A stretch of DNA of 64,000 nucleotides, from NCBI GenBank assembly GCA_965215045.1, contig OZ244031.1:992001-1056000 (forward strand), written 5' to 3'. How positions within the stretch are numbered: the first letter of the stretch is position 1; every line of letters begins with the position of its first letter. The position numbers and the translations under genes were made by a program. This DNA is from G965215045 sp965215045. GTDB lineage: Bacteria; Pseudomonadota; Gammaproteobacteria; JABABF01. This document shows, piece after piece, positions 50,605 through 59,320 of the stretch. The notes below the pieces were generated by a model. The model was not told the origin of the DNA and searched no databases. It saw only the letters and a list, made by a program, of their open reading frames with translations.

Positions 50605-51974
50605 TGGGGTGCGGGCCGCTGGAGGCGGGCGAAGAACAGGCCGTCCCCGCCCTCTGCGTCCGGCAGGACCGTGTAACCGTGCAAGTGCTCTACAGCCGCG
50701 GGGACGCTCATCGATGTGCATTCTACATTCCGTTGCCGCTTTGCAAAAGAAGCGATGCACAGCTGGTTCTCTGCGGCGAGCAGGGAGCAACTGGCATAGA
50801 GCAGTGTGCCGCCGGGTTTGAGCAGCGGCCACAGCGCATCCAGCAATTCACCCTGCAACTTGACGTTGGCTTCGATATCCGCGGCCCGGCGCAAGTGCAG
50901 GATGTCGGGGTGGCGGCGGATCACGCCGGTCGCCGAGCACGGCACATCGAGCAGGATGCGATCAAAAGTGTCCCCGTCCCACCAGTCTTCGAGCCGCCGC
51001 ACGTCAGCGCAGTGCAGTTCCACGGCACTCTCCCGGTCCAGGCCCAGGCGATGCAGGTTATGCTTCACCCTGACCAGGCGCTCCGGGCGGATATCCACGG
51101 CTGCCAGCTGCTGCAAGTCCGGGCATTCCTCCAGCAGCTGGCAGCTCTTGCCGCCGGGTGCGGCGCAGGCATCGAGAACGCGTTCACCGGCGCGGGCACC
51201 CAGCAGGGGAACGGCGCGTTGTGCGCCCTGGTCCTGGACACTGAAAATCCCGTCGGCAAATCCCGGCAGTGTCCGCAATTCGCGCCACTCCAGGAGTTGC
51301 ACCCCGGCCGGTGCCAGCTCACAGGGGCGCGCCGGGATCCCGGCCTCTTGCAACTGCCGCAGGTACTCCTCGCGCGTCATGCGCCGACGGTTGATGCGCA
51401 GGCAGAGCGAAGGCGGCGTCTGCCAGCTGTGCACGATGCGCCGGTACTGCGTCTCGTTCCAATATTTTTGCAGGGCCCGGGCCAGCCAGGGCGGCAGGCC
51501 GTCTCGCTCATGTGTCTCGAGTGCGGCGGCGAGTTCTTCCCGCCGGCGCAAGTATCGCCGCAGCACGGCGTTGACCAGTGCCCGGGCCCAATCCCGGTCG
51601 AGCACGGTGCAGGCGGCGACGGTCTCATGCACCGCTGCATGGTGCGGAATGCGTGTGTGCTCCAACTGGTACAGGCCCAGGAGCATCAGTGCCAGTACCT
51701 GCGGCTCCTGGGCTTTTTCCCGCTTGCGCAGCAGGGGCCGCAGCAGGGCGCGCAAACGCCAGGCGTGGCGCAGGGTGCCGAAACACAATTCATGCAGCAG
51801 GCCCCGTGTCTGCGGGGCGACGGCTGTGACCAGCGTCGGCAGCACCCATTCCAGGGAGCGCCGCTTGTGCAGCACCGCACACACCGCCTGCGCCGCCAGG
51901 GCGCGCACTGCCGCGGCATCCCCGGTGCCAGCTTCCCCGGGCGGCCGGGCGGCGGCCGGTGCGGTCTCCGTCAT
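50592..51974 (-). CDS. rsmB: 16S rRNA m5C967 methyltransferase RsmB
   Basis: 460 residues. N-terminal NusB-like RNA-binding domain (about 25-165, LVNAVLRRYLRR), then AdoMet-binding CAAPGGKS near 277, DVPCSATG near 345 and the second catalytic Cys in YASCSLLAAEN near 397. ATG at 51974 overlaps the fmt stop; the long frame upstream belongs to fmt in another phase. Part of def-fmt-rsmB-trkA-trkH. Confidence 0.95.
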   Translation of the reverse strand: MTETAPAAARPPGEAGTGDAAAVRALAAQAVCAVLHKRRSLEWVLPTLVTAVAPQTRGLLHELCFGTLRHAWRLRALLRPLLRKREKAQEPQVLALMLLGLYQLEHTRIPHHAAVHETVAACTVLDRDWARALVNAVLRRYLRRREELAAALETHERDGLPPWLARALQKYWNETQYRRIVHSWQTPPSLCLRINRRRMTREEYLRQLQEAGIPARPCELAPAGVQLLEWRELRTLPGFADGIFSVQDQGAQRAVPLLGARAGERVLDACAAPGGKSCQLLEECPDLQQLAAVDIRPERLVRVKHNLHRLGLDRESAVELHCADVRRLEDWWDGDTFDRILLDVPCSATGVIRRHPDILHLRRAADIEANVKLQGELLDALWPLLKPGGTLLYASCSLLAAENQLCIASFAKRQRNVECTSMSVPAAVEHLHGYTVLPDAEGGDGLFFARLQRPAPQCKS

Positions 51975-52990
51975 GTGTCGCCAGGTGCCGGTGCAAAGGC
52001 GGTGTGCGGGCGGAACAGCTGCGGATGGCCGCGCAAAATTTCCGCCACCGGCAGCGGCCGTCCACCGGGCAGCTGCAACTCCTGCAGCGTCAGGACGCCG
52101 TGCCCGCACATCACCTCCAGGCCCATCTCGCTGTGCCGTGCGATGGCACCGGGAGGGACCCGGTGACTTCCCGCATGGGCTCGGGCGCGCCAGACATTGA
52201 TGGTCTGGCCCGCGTACGCGGTGCGCGCCGGCGGCGTGGAGCGCAGGAAATCCTCCGCCGCTGCCGGCGGCCGGGTGTCCAGTGCCCGCACCCATCGACC
52301 CAGGGAGCGGGCACTCTGCTCCCAGCACAGCCAGGCGTCCGCGCTGCGAATTTTTGCCGCGGTGCAGGCTTCGCCCCGCTCCTTCTGCGGCGTCGGCTGC
52401 AGTGCCTCCCCGGCGTGCATTTTTTGCAGCACCGCATCCAGGGCTTCGGCACCCAGTGCCCCCAGGCGCTGCAACAGGGCACCGGCCGTCTCTTGCGCCT
52501 TGATCGCACAAGGTCGCTGCTCCAGCAGGTCCCCGGTATCCAGGCCCTCATCCATCTGGATCACGCTGACGCCGCTCGTGGCATCGCCCGCGGCGATGGC
52601 GCGCTGCACCGGTGCCGCCCCGCGCCAGCGCGGCAGCAAGGAGGGGTGCACGTTGATGCAACCCAGGCGCGGCAGCTGCAAAACGGCGGGCGGCAACTTG
52701 AGGCCATAAGCCACCACGACCACCAGGTCGGGTTTGCAGGCGTCCAGGGTCTGCAGTTCTCTTGCGGTGCCCGGGTCCCCGGGCTGGTGAAGCGGCAGGC
52801 CGGCTTCCAGGGCCAGGCGTTTGACCGGCGAGGGACGGGGTTGCCGGCCGCGCCCTGCGGCCTGGTCCGGGGGCGTGTATACCGCCGCGATCTCGTACAC
52901 GCCGCGGCCGGCATTTTCCAGGAGTTTTTGCAGGTGTTGGACGGCGAACCCAGGGGTGCCGGCGAAAACCAGTCTCAGCGGTGCGGGCAT
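51971..52990 (-). CDS. fmt: Methionyl-tRNA formyltransferase
   Basis: 339 residues from the ATG at 52990. LRLVFAGTPGFAV start, NVHPSLLPRWRGAAPVQRA near 110-128 with the catalytic Asn/His, QMDEGLDTGD with the catalytic Asp near 150, and the C-terminal OB-type tRNA-binding domain. It formylates initiator Met-tRNA. The C-terminal domain is somewhat Pro/Ala-rich. 46 bases after def. Confidence 0.95.
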   Translation of the reverse strand: MPAPLRLVFAGTPGFAVQHLQKLLENAGRGVYEIAAVYTPPDQAAGRGRQPRPSPVKRLALEAGLPLHQPGDPGTARELQTLDACKPDLVVVVAYGLKLPPAVLQLPRLGCINVHPSLLPRWRGAAPVQRAIAAGDATSGVSVIQMDEGLDTGDLLEQRPCAIKAQETAGALLQRLGALGAEALDAVLQKMHAGEALQPTPQKERGEACTAAKIRSADAWLCWEQSARSLGRWVRALDTRPPAAAEDFLRSTPPARTAYAGQTINVWRARAHAGSHRVPPGAIARHSEMGLEVMCGHGVLTLQELQLPGGRPLPVAEILRGHPQLFRPHTAFAPAPGDT

Positions 52991-53036
52991 CGGGGGACCT
53001 GTGCCGTACGCTGCCCGCGCGTCTTGCACCGCCCGC

Positions 53037-53597
53037 TCAGAGAGCGTCGGCCGCTGCCAGGGTTTTTTTGCGGTGTTCGGGATCGCGCGCTACGGCGTTT
53101 TGCGCCACCTGCTTTTTCAGCTTGTCGCGGATGCGCTCCCGCTTGAGTTGGGACAGGTAATCGACGAACAGTTTGCCGTCCAGGTGATCGATTTCATGCT
53201 GCACGCAGACCGCGAGCAGTCCCTCCAGCTCTTCGCTGAAGGCCTTGCCGTGTTCGTCCAGTGCCCGGACTCGCACCGCGCTGGGACGCTGGACCAGCTC
53301 GCGGAAGCCCGGCACCGACAGGCAGCCCTCTTCGAATTCACGCGGCTCGGGGTCGATGATCGAGAGTTCCGGGTTGATGAACACCCGCGGCTCATTTTGT
53401 TCGGGGGAGACATCCGCCACCAGGATGCGCTGGTGGACGTCGACCTGGGTGGCGGCCAGGCCCACGCCGCCCGCCGCGTACATGGTTTCGAACATGTCGT
53501 CGACCAGGCGGCGGATTTCTTCGTTCACCTGCTCCACGGCCCGGGCGTGGATGCGCAGCCGGGGGTCGGGAAATACGAGAATATTGAGGGTGGTCAT
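53037..53597 (-). CDS. def: Peptide deformylase
   Basis: 186 residues from the ATG at 53597. All three motifs are present: G44-V-G-L-A-A-T-Q51, E90-G-C92-L-S-V-P and Q133-H134-E135-I-D-H138. It removes the N-formyl group from new proteins; Cys92, His134 and His138 bind the metal. First gene of the leftward def-fmt-rsmB-trkA-trkH set. Confidence 0.96.
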   Translation of the reverse strand: MTTLNILVFPDPRLRIHARAVEQVNEEIRRLVDDMFETMYAAGGVGLAATQVDVHQRILVADVSPEQNEPRVFINPELSIIDPEPREFEEGCLSVPGFRELVQRPSAVRVRALDEHGKAFSEELEGLLAVCVQHEIDHLDGKLFVDYLSQLKRERIRDKLKKQVAQNAVARDPEHRKKTLAAADAL

Positions 53598-53996
53598 GGC
53601 TTGGTCTGGAAGCGCCGGATTTTGCGGCGCGGGGCGGCAAATATAGCACATCCGCGCCACGAGTCCGCGCGGTTCGCGCCAAGTTCCGCGCAGACAATGT
53701 CATGTTTCGGTCATGTTCCGCGCGGGTCGCACCATACGTGCCGAAGCACCGGAACACGGCGGGTTTCCCCGGGACCGGGGCGGCTCCCGCCCGCTGCCAG
53801 GGGCGGTACAGTGCACCGGCACCACTCCCGACTTTCGCTCGCAGCAGGGCGGAGGCGGCATCGTTCACCGGTGCCAACCCCGGCTCCCGCCCGCTGCCAG
53901 GCGGGGTCGGCATCAGGGTGTAGAATGGCAGCTGCCCGGCAGGGTGGCCCCGGTTTCCCGGCCCCCGTGACGCATACCTGCAAGGAGGCGGCAGCC
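53598..53996. other. def-dprA divergent intergenic region with a 20-bp direct repeat
   Basis: 399 bases without a gene. CGGCTCCCGCCCGCTGCCAG occurs at 53781-53800 and again at 53881-53900, exactly 100 bases apart. Promoters for def and dprA should lie here (GTGTAGAATGG near 53917 is a possible -10 for dprA). In many gammaproteobacteria a LysM-protein gene sits at this place; it is absent. Confidence 0.55.
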
Positions 53997-55214
53997 ATGT
54001 CTGATGATTCTCGTATTCCCTGGTTGGCGCTGCAACGTCTGCCCGCCCTGGGTGCCCGTTCCCTGCACGCCCTGCTGCAGCACTTCGGTGACGCCAGGGA
54101 GATCCTGGACGGCGAGCTGCAGGTGCTGCAGGCCGCCGGTGCCCCGGCAGCTTTTTGCACCGCACTGCGCCAGTACCGGCGGCAGGCACCCGGCGGTGCA
54201 TTGATGGAGCGGGTGCACCGGGACCTGGAATGGTTGGAGTGCCATGGGACGCAACTGGTGCACTGGGGGGAGGCGCGCTACCCGCAACTGCTGCGGCAGA
54301 TTTATGCGCCGCCGCCGGTACTGTACCTGCAGGGCGACCTGGAATTGCTGCGGGCACCGCAACTGGCACTGGTCGGCACCCGGCGTCCCTCGGCCGGCGG
54401 CAGGAGCATCACGCAGCAGCTCGCCGCCGAACTGGCGCACAGCGGACTGGCGGTGAGCAGCGGCATGGCCCGCGGCATCGACAGTATCGGCCACCGGGCG
54501 GTGCTGGCTGCCGGCGGCAAAACCGTGGCGGTGCTGGGCTCGGGCATCGACTGCATCTATCCGCCCGAACACCTGGAGCTGTCCCGGGAAATCGCAGCCC
54601 GGGGAGCATTGATCAGCGAATTCCCCCTGGGCACCTCGCCGACCCGCAGCAGCTTCCCGCAACGCAACCGGGTGATCAGCGGTCTGAGCCTGGGTGTGCT
54701 GGTGGTGGAGGCGGCATTGCGAAGCGGCAGCCTGATCACCGCCCGCTACGCCAGGGAACAGAATCGCGAGGTCTTTGCCGTGCCCGGCTCCATTCACAAT
54801 CCGATGAGCCAGGGCTGCAACCGCCTGATCCGGGACGGGGCCAAGCTGACGGAGAAGGTGGAGGATATCCTGGAGGAGCTGCCCGAACCATTTTGTTCCA
54901 GGGCGTCTGCGGCCACTGCGCCTGCGGTCATGATGCCGGCAAGCACAGCGTCGGCAAGCACGGCGCCGCCGGCCACAGCGCCGGCGGCCATGATGCCGGC
55001 AAAGCCCGGGAACGTGTCCCCCGCGGAGGACGCCGCCAACCTGGACCGGCATTTGCGCATCCTGCTGGAGGCGGTGGGTTTTGAGCCGACTCCGGCCGAG
55101 CTGGCCATCGCCCGTTCGCGCCTGGCCCCGGGCACGGTGGCGGCGGCACTCAATGAACTGGAACTCCGGGGCTGGGTGGAGCGCACGCCGATGGGCTATA
55201 TCCGCTGCCGCTAA
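53997..55214 (+). CDS. dprA: DNA processing protein DprA
   Basis: 405 residues from the ATG at 53997 with AAGGAGG upstream; a much longer open frame to the left is not used. N-terminal SAM-like region, then the Rossmann-like core with LALVGTRRPSAGG, SSGMARGIDSIGHRAVLAAGGKTVAVLGSGID and EFPLGTSPTRSSFPQRNR, and a C-terminal winged helix (from about 355). Between the last two lies an Ala/Pro/Met/Thr-rich low-complexity linker (about 302-341). DprA protects incoming single-stranded DNA and loads RecA in transformation. Confidence 0.95.
   Translation: MSDDSRIPWLALQRLPALGARSLHALLQHFGDAREILDGELQVLQAAGAPAAFCTALRQYRRQAPGGALMERVHRDLEWLECHGTQLVHWGEARYPQLLRQIYAPPPVLYLQGDLELLRAPQLALVGTRRPSAGGRSITQQLAAELAHSGLAVSSGMARGIDSIGHRAVLAAGGKTVAVLGSGIDCIYPPEHLELSREIAARGALISEFPLGTSPTRSSFPQRNRVISGLSLGVLVVEAALRSGSLITARYAREQNREVFAVPGSIHNPMSQGCNRLIRDGAKLTEKVEDILEELPEPFCSRASAATAPAVMMPASTASASTAPPATAPAAMMPAKPGNVSPAEDAANLDRHLRILLEAVGFEPTPAELAIARSRLAPGTVAAALNELELRGWVERTPMGYIRCR
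54900..55020. repeat. Low-complexity repeat encoding the DprA linker
   Basis: GCGGTCATGATGCCGGCAAG and GCGGCCATGATGCCGGCAAA, with intervening GCGTCGGCAAGCACGG-like copies, give a repetitive A/P/T/S/M linker between the Rossmann core and the winged helix. Typical DprA has a shorter linker here. Confidence 0.6.
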
Positions 55215-55289
55215 AGTCATCACCCGCAGCGGAGTCCGAGGCGGTTCCCAAGGTGCCCCGAGGCAGAGTGCACACGCAATTTTATTTTG

Positions 55290-55298
55290 TGCTATAGT
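55290..55298 (+). promoter_or_regulatory. Extended -10 promoter of the TorF/PII genes
   Basis: TGCTATAGT (TG-n-TATAGT) lies about 50 bases upstream of the porin start in an AT-rich segment. No sigma54 -24/-12 pair, which often drives PII-2 genes, is visible. Confidence 0.45.
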
Positions 55299-55346
55299 TA
55301 CAGGCTTCATTTCGCAGGGCTATTGCCCGGGAGATGATCAAACGAA

Positions 55347-56144
55347 ATGAATATCCCCTACCGCCTTCTTTTCACCGCCCCGCTGTATGCCGCGCTGTTC
55401 CTGTTCAGTGCCCAAGCATTTTCCTTCGAGCTGAGCGGGGGTTCCACCGCTTTCACTTCCGAGTACGTGTTCCGGGGTGTCAGCCAAACCGATGAAAAGA
55501 TGGCCGTGCAAGGGGGCCTGGATTTTGACCTGGGCGGCGGTGCCTACCTGGGTGTATGGGCATCCAATGTCGACTTTGCAGCCGGGGCGAACCAGGAGGT
55601 CGAAATAGAAGTAATGCCCAGCACGATGACACAGACGGTGTCCGGCTCCGCTTACTCGGGTCCCAGCCTGGAACTGGACGTCATACTGGGTATCAGCTTT
55701 CCCCTGGGCGAGGACATGACGGCGGACGCCGGCGTGATTTTCTACGAATACCCGGGCAGCGAAGACGATGAAGACTACGCAGAGGCGTATTTCAGCATCA
55801 GTCGGGATGACTGGACGGTCGGCATCAATTACTCCAACGATTACTTCGGCGGCAATGACACGTACTTCTACCTGTACGGGGATTACACGCTGGCACTGAC
55901 CGAAAAAGCGAGCCTCAGCCTGCACATCGGCTATAACAGTTTTGACGATGAGCAGAGCTTTGACAGCTTCTTCGGTTCCGCCGATGATTCGGAGGACACG
56001 TACCTGGACTACTCGATCACCGTGTCCCAGGAGTTCTTCGGCATGGACGTGAGTCTCATGTTCGTGGACACGGATATCGATGCGGATATCTGTGAAGACT
56101 GGTGCGAAGGCCGGGCGGTTTTGACAATCAGCAAAGGCTTCTAA
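55347..56144 (+). CDS. TorF family putative outer-membrane porin
   Basis: 265 residues with a signal peptide (about 1-25, APLYAALFLFSAQAFS) and a mature beta-rich, acidic sequence. The TorF pattern is clear: FTSEYVFRGVSQTDEKMAVQGGLDF near 33-58 and YLGVWASNVDF near 65. TorF proteins are predicted small outer-membrane barrels of unknown substrate. The gene lies 17 bases upstream of a PII gene, a pairing I recognise from other proteobacteria, where an ammonium transporter usually follows. ATG at 55347. Confidence 0.85.
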   Translation: MNIPYRLLFTAPLYAALFLFSAQAFSFELSGGSTAFTSEYVFRGVSQTDEKMAVQGGLDFDLGGGAYLGVWASNVDFAAGANQEVEIEVMPSTMTQTVSGSAYSGPSLELDVILGISFPLGEDMTADAGVIFYEYPGSEDDEDYAEAYFSISRDDWTVGINYSNDYFGGNDTYFYLYGDYTLALTEKASLSLHIGYNSFDDEQSFDSFFGSADDSEDTYLDYSITVSQEFFGMDVSLMFVDTDIDADICEDWCEGRAVLTISKGF

Positions 56145-56161
56145 AACGAGGTGATGCGACC

Positions 56162-56500
56162 ATGAATCTTGTAACGGCAGTCATCAAACCCTTCAAGCTG
56201 GATGATATCCGCGATGCCCTGGCCGAGATCGGCGTCAAGGGCATGACGGTGACCGAGGTCAAGGGTTTCGGTCAACAAAAAGGACACACGGAACTGTACC
56301 GGGGTGCGGAATACGTGCTCGATTTTCTGCCCAAGGTGAAGATCGAGGTGGCGGTGACGGACGCCCTGCTGGACCAGGTCGTGGAGGTGATCAGCCGGGC
56401 GGCCAACTCCAAGAAAATCGGGGACGGAAAAATTTTCGTCACTCCCCTGCAAAAGGTCATCCGCATTCGCACGGGCGAAGTCGACGAAGACGCGATCTAA
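56162..56500 (+). CDS. Nitrogen regulatory protein PII (GlnK/GlnB)
   Basis: 112 residues, the normal size. FGQQKGHTELYRGAEYVLDFLPK holds the T-loop with Tyr51, the uridylylation site; GDGKIFVTPLQKVIRIRTGE closes the nucleotide site. PII proteins sense 2-oxoglutarate and ATP/ADP and control glutamine synthetase, NtrB or AmtB. Here it follows a TorF porin, as GlnK-type genes do, but no amtB is next to it; the neighbouring gene is dgkA on the other strand. I therefore leave glnK versus glnB open. Confidence 0.93.
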   Translation: MNLVTAVIKPFKLDDIRDALAEIGVKGMTVTEVKGFGQQKGHTELYRGAEYVLDFLPKVKIEVAVTDALLDQVVEVISRAANSKKIGDGKIFVTPLQKVIRIRTGEVDEDAI

Positions 56501-56540
56501 AGCCGAAGCCTTTCCCCTTTTCCCGCCGGTGGCATTGCGC

Positions 56541-56930
56541 TCAGAACTGCCGCGGCAAGAGCACTACAGTCCACACGATCACGGCCAGTGCAATACTGAG
56601 GGCCACGGCACAGGCACCCAGGTCCTTGGCCCGCCTGGAAAGCGGGTGTTCCTCCATGGAGATGCGGTCGATGGCGGCCTCCATCGCCGAGTTGAGTGCC
56701 TCGATCACCGGCACTTGCGCACAGACCGCGATCAACAATGCTTTTTCCGCCGCACTTTCCCCGGCCCACAGGGCGACCAGCACCGCCAGTCCGAACACCG
56801 CGAGTTCGACACGGAAAGCAAATTCTTCGCGCCACAAAACCCGGAAGCCCTGCGCCGCATACACGAAGGCCCGCAAGATGCGCAGCAGGGGGTTGCGCGG
56901 TTTGGAACGCGGGCTGTATTTCATCGCCAT
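56541..56930 (-). CDS. dgkA: Diacylglycerol kinase (prokaryotic, membrane)
   Basis: 129 residues with three membrane spans. The family core is FRVELAVFGLAVLVALW, then E-A-L-N-S-A-M-E-A-A-I-D-R, the active-site helix. It recycles diacylglycerol to phosphatidic acid, chiefly after membrane-derived oligosaccharide or LPS modification. ATG at 56930; a second in-frame ATG is at 56924. Convergent with the PII gene. Confidence 0.92.
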   Translation of the reverse strand: MAMKYSPRSKPRNPLLRILRAFVYAAQGFRVLWREEFAFRVELAVFGLAVLVALWAGESAAEKALLIAVCAQVPVIEALNSAMEAAIDRISMEEHPLSRRAKDLGACAVALSIALAVIVWTVVLLPRQF

Positions 56931-56980
56931 GGCGGTTTCTCTTGTATTCGCACTGTCACAGACGCGGCACGGGCGGCGGC

Positions 56981-56986
56981 TATAAT
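56981..56986 (+). promoter_or_regulatory. -10 element upstream of the phosphatase gene
   Basis: A perfect TATAAT about 115 bases upstream of the phosphatase ATG, in GGCTATAATGCGGG. The -35 is poor. dgkA transcription runs the other way. Confidence 0.45.
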
Positions 56987-57012
56987 GCGGGTTTTTTATT
57001 TTCCAGGCAAGC

Positions 57013-57041
57013 GCGGGCCGTCTGCGGCAGACGCCGCCCGC
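57013..57041 (+). promoter_or_regulatory. Strong leader hairpin before the phosphatase gene
   Basis: GCGGGC-C-GTCTG, loop CGG, CAGAC-GCC-GCCCGC forms a two-part stem (5 plus 6 bp) in the predicted leader. No T-run follows, so it may be a structural or regulatory element. Confidence 0.45.
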
Positions 57042-57094
57042 CGGCACCGGGAAACAGACGCAGCGGGCACGCCGCACCATAAGACCAGACCACG

Positions 57095-58123
57095 ATGCAG
57101 ACGGACGGAATGAGCGAGCACATCGATATGCGGGTGCTGGAGAATGGCTCGCGCGAGTTCCGCCTGCCCGTCGCCCTGGGCGCGCCACAGGCCGTGTTCA
57201 GCGGCTTTCATCCCGGAACCATTAACTACGAGGTGCCGCTGCAAACCGCGGCCGGCGACCCCTTGCTGCTGTCCCTGCCGGCGGACTGGCGCGAGCACTA
57301 TTTTTGCCTGGCATTTCCCGCCGGCAGGCATATCAGTGCCGCCCGCGACCTGCCGCTGGAGGGGGCTGCCAATTTTCGCGACTTCGGCGGCTACCGCACC
57401 GCGGACGGTCGCCGCGTGCGCTGGGGAATGCTGTTCCGCTCCGGACACCTGTCGCGCCTGAGCGAAGCCGACCGCGAGTACCTGGGCGCCCTGGACATCC
57501 GCCTGGTCTGCGATCTGCGCCGCGAAGAGGAAATGCAGGCCCAGCCGCCCAGGCTGCCGGATGAGAACCCGCCGCAGCTGGTGGCATTGCCGATCAGCCC
57601 CGGCAGTGCCACCAGTTTTTTTGTCGGCCTGCAAAAATCGAAGCAGAGCGGTTCTGCACTGCGCCGGGAAATGGAACAGTTCATGTGCGAGGTCAACCAG
57701 GACCTGGCCCTGGGACAGCAGCAGAGCTACTCGGCACTGTTCCGCCAGCTGCACCAGCAGCGCGCGGGCGGGGTGCTGATCAATTGCACCGCCGGCAAGG
57801 ATCGCACCGGTTTTGCGGCGGCGATTATCCTGTTGAGCCTGGGCGTGCCCCGGGAGACGGTCATGGAGGATTACCTGCTGAGCCGACATCATATGCCCGC
57901 CCTGCTGGAGAGCATGCGCTGGCTCGAACGCTACCGGGATCGCTGGGGTGATTTTGACCTCGAAATCCTGCGCCCGATGCTGGAAGTGCATACCTCGTAC
58001 CTGCAGACCGCCCTGTCTGCCATCGATGAAAATTTTGCTTCCCTGGAAGAGTACTTGGAGCAGGTACTGGGCGTCGATGCCGCCATGCGCACAGAACTGC
58101 AGCGGCGTTTCCTGGAGGATTGA
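57095..58123 (+). CDS. Tyrosine-protein phosphatase (DSP/Y_phosphatase3 type) with altered P-loop neighbour
   Basis: 342 residues. The family opening N93-F-R-D-F-G-G-Y is present, and the P-loop is C231-T-A-G-K-D-R237-T-G, the CX5R signature of cysteine phosphatases with a KD pair typical of bacterial lipid or tyrosine phosphatases. The residue before the Cys is Asn230; a His is usual there. The N-terminal about 85 residues form a separate beta-rich domain. No signal peptide. The substrate may be a phosphotyrosine protein or a phosphoinositide-like lipid. The gene stands alone; a second ATG at 57110 is possible. Confidence 0.82.
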   Translation: MQTDGMSEHIDMRVLENGSREFRLPVALGAPQAVFSGFHPGTINYEVPLQTAAGDPLLLSLPADWREHYFCLAFPAGRHISAARDLPLEGAANFRDFGGYRTADGRRVRWGMLFRSGHLSRLSEADREYLGALDIRLVCDLRREEEMQAQPPRLPDENPPQLVALPISPGSATSFFVGLQKSKQSGSALRREMEQFMCEVNQDLALGQQQSYSALFRQLHQQRAGGVLINCTAGKDRTGFAAAIILLSLGVPRETVMEDYLLSRHHMPALLESMRWLERYRDRWGDFDLEILRPMLEVHTSYLQTALSAIDENFASLEEYLEQVLGVDAAMRTELQRRFLED

Positions 58124-58153
58124 GACGTTTGCGGGCGGTGCTTGCCGACCCGT

Positions 58154-59320
58154 TTATTCTTCGATGTAACGCCGGCGGTACTCGGCAAATTCACTGCGGA
58201 TCTGCTCGTCGCTGAAACCGTATTCCTCCAGGCTGTACTCGTGCGCCGCGCGGTTTTCGCGGCGGTTGCGTTCGCGCCATTCCTCCATGACCTGCTGTGC
58301 CTCCTCGTTGATCGACATGCCGGCGTGCGCGTAGACTTTTTCGGCGACGCCGAACGGGTCCTGCAGCGCGTCGCGGTACCATACATCCAGGAAACGTTCG
58401 CCGGGCATCTCCTGGCGCGCCTTCATGCAGCGGTGCAGGAATTCCCGGAAGCGCGCGCACCAGAAACGCCCCGCCGCGTGCTTGTCGGGATTCTCCGCGT
58501 ACGCCACCCACCCCGAGTAGACGAAGCTGGCGATGGAGGGGATGGTCTGCAGCGGGTCGCGGTGACTTTGCACCAGGACGGCGTCGGGGAAGACTTCGAA
58601 CAGTGCCTCCAGGTGTCCCAGGTGCTCGGGTGCCTTGAGGATCCAGCGCTCCCCGCGTTCGCCGCGGGCTTTTTTCTGCCACTGCAGGAATTGCAGCAGT
58701 TTCCTGAGATAGCGATAGACCGGCAGGTAATCGGCCTGCTGCATTTCCCAGTTGTTGTAACTGGGCACGTTGGCCATGGACTGCGGCATGCCGGAACAAA
58801 AACCGTGTTCCATGAGCATGATGTCCTCATCCGGGCCCACGGGGTCCATCGGGTGAATGGCATCCAGTCCCGGGTACGTTTGCAGCATCATGCGCACCTC
58901 CTCTTCGGCGGAGACGATGCGCGGGTCCTTGGTCGCGCTGTCACTGCCGGGCAGCGGTGCGGGATTGCGGCATTCGTACCAGAGCACCGCGTACATGCGC
59001 GGATCACTGGCGATGAAGCGGTGCAGCATGGTGGTACCGCTGCGGGGCAGTGCGGCGATGAACACCGGTGCCCGGATGGTTTCCTCGCGGATCTCCGGGT
59101 GACGTTGAAAATAATCCTCGATGCGCAAGCGGTTCAACAGCAGTCCGACCAGCCGCTGGCGCATCATGTCCTGTCCCTGCTCGTGCAGCCCCGCCTCCTC
59201 GTTCAGGGAGTGCAACAGCAAGTCCAGGGGGGCGCGAAAATCCTCGTCGCCAAAATTCTCCAGGCCGGCACTCTGCTCCCGGGCCTCCTGCAGCAATTCC
59301 TCGCTTCGCAGGATGTTCAT
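58154..59320 (-). CDS. Sulfotransferase family protein
   Basis: 388 residues from the ATG at 59320. The PAPS 5'-phosphosulfate loop is FIAALPRSGTTMLHRF (P92-R-S-G-T-T97), and the 3'-phosphate site is VQSHRDPLQTIPSIASF near 245. WILKAPEHLGHLEAL is another family block. These bacterial sulfotransferases act on small hydrophobic or carbohydrate substrates. The start overlaps the DUF1214 stop (ATGA). The frame extends further upstream only as a shadow. Confidence 0.88.
   Translation of the reverse strand: MNILRSEELLQEAREQSAGLENFGDEDFRAPLDLLLHSLNEEAGLHEQGQDMMRQRLVGLLLNRLRIEDYFQRHPEIREETIRAPVFIAALPRSGTTMLHRFIASDPRMYAVLWYECRNPAPLPGSDSATKDPRIVSAEEEVRMMLQTYPGLDAIHPMDPVGPDEDIMLMEHGFCSGMPQSMANVPSYNNWEMQQADYLPVYRYLRKLLQFLQWQKKARGERGERWILKAPEHLGHLEALFEVFPDAVLVQSHRDPLQTIPSIASFVYSGWVAYAENPDKHAAGRFWCARFREFLHRCMKARQEMPGERFLDVWYRDALQDPFGVAEKVYAHAGMSINEEAQQVMEEWRERNRRENRAAHEYSLEEYGFSDEQIRSEFAEYRRRYIEE

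Noticed and set aside
52821..53996. N-terminal extension of DprA
   Set aside because: The frame crosses def antisense; ATG at 53997 has AAGGAGG and the family N-terminus.
55220..55346. sigma54 promoter for the TorF/PII genes
   Set aside because: No GG-N10-GC pair with the right bases was found; an extended -10 fits better.
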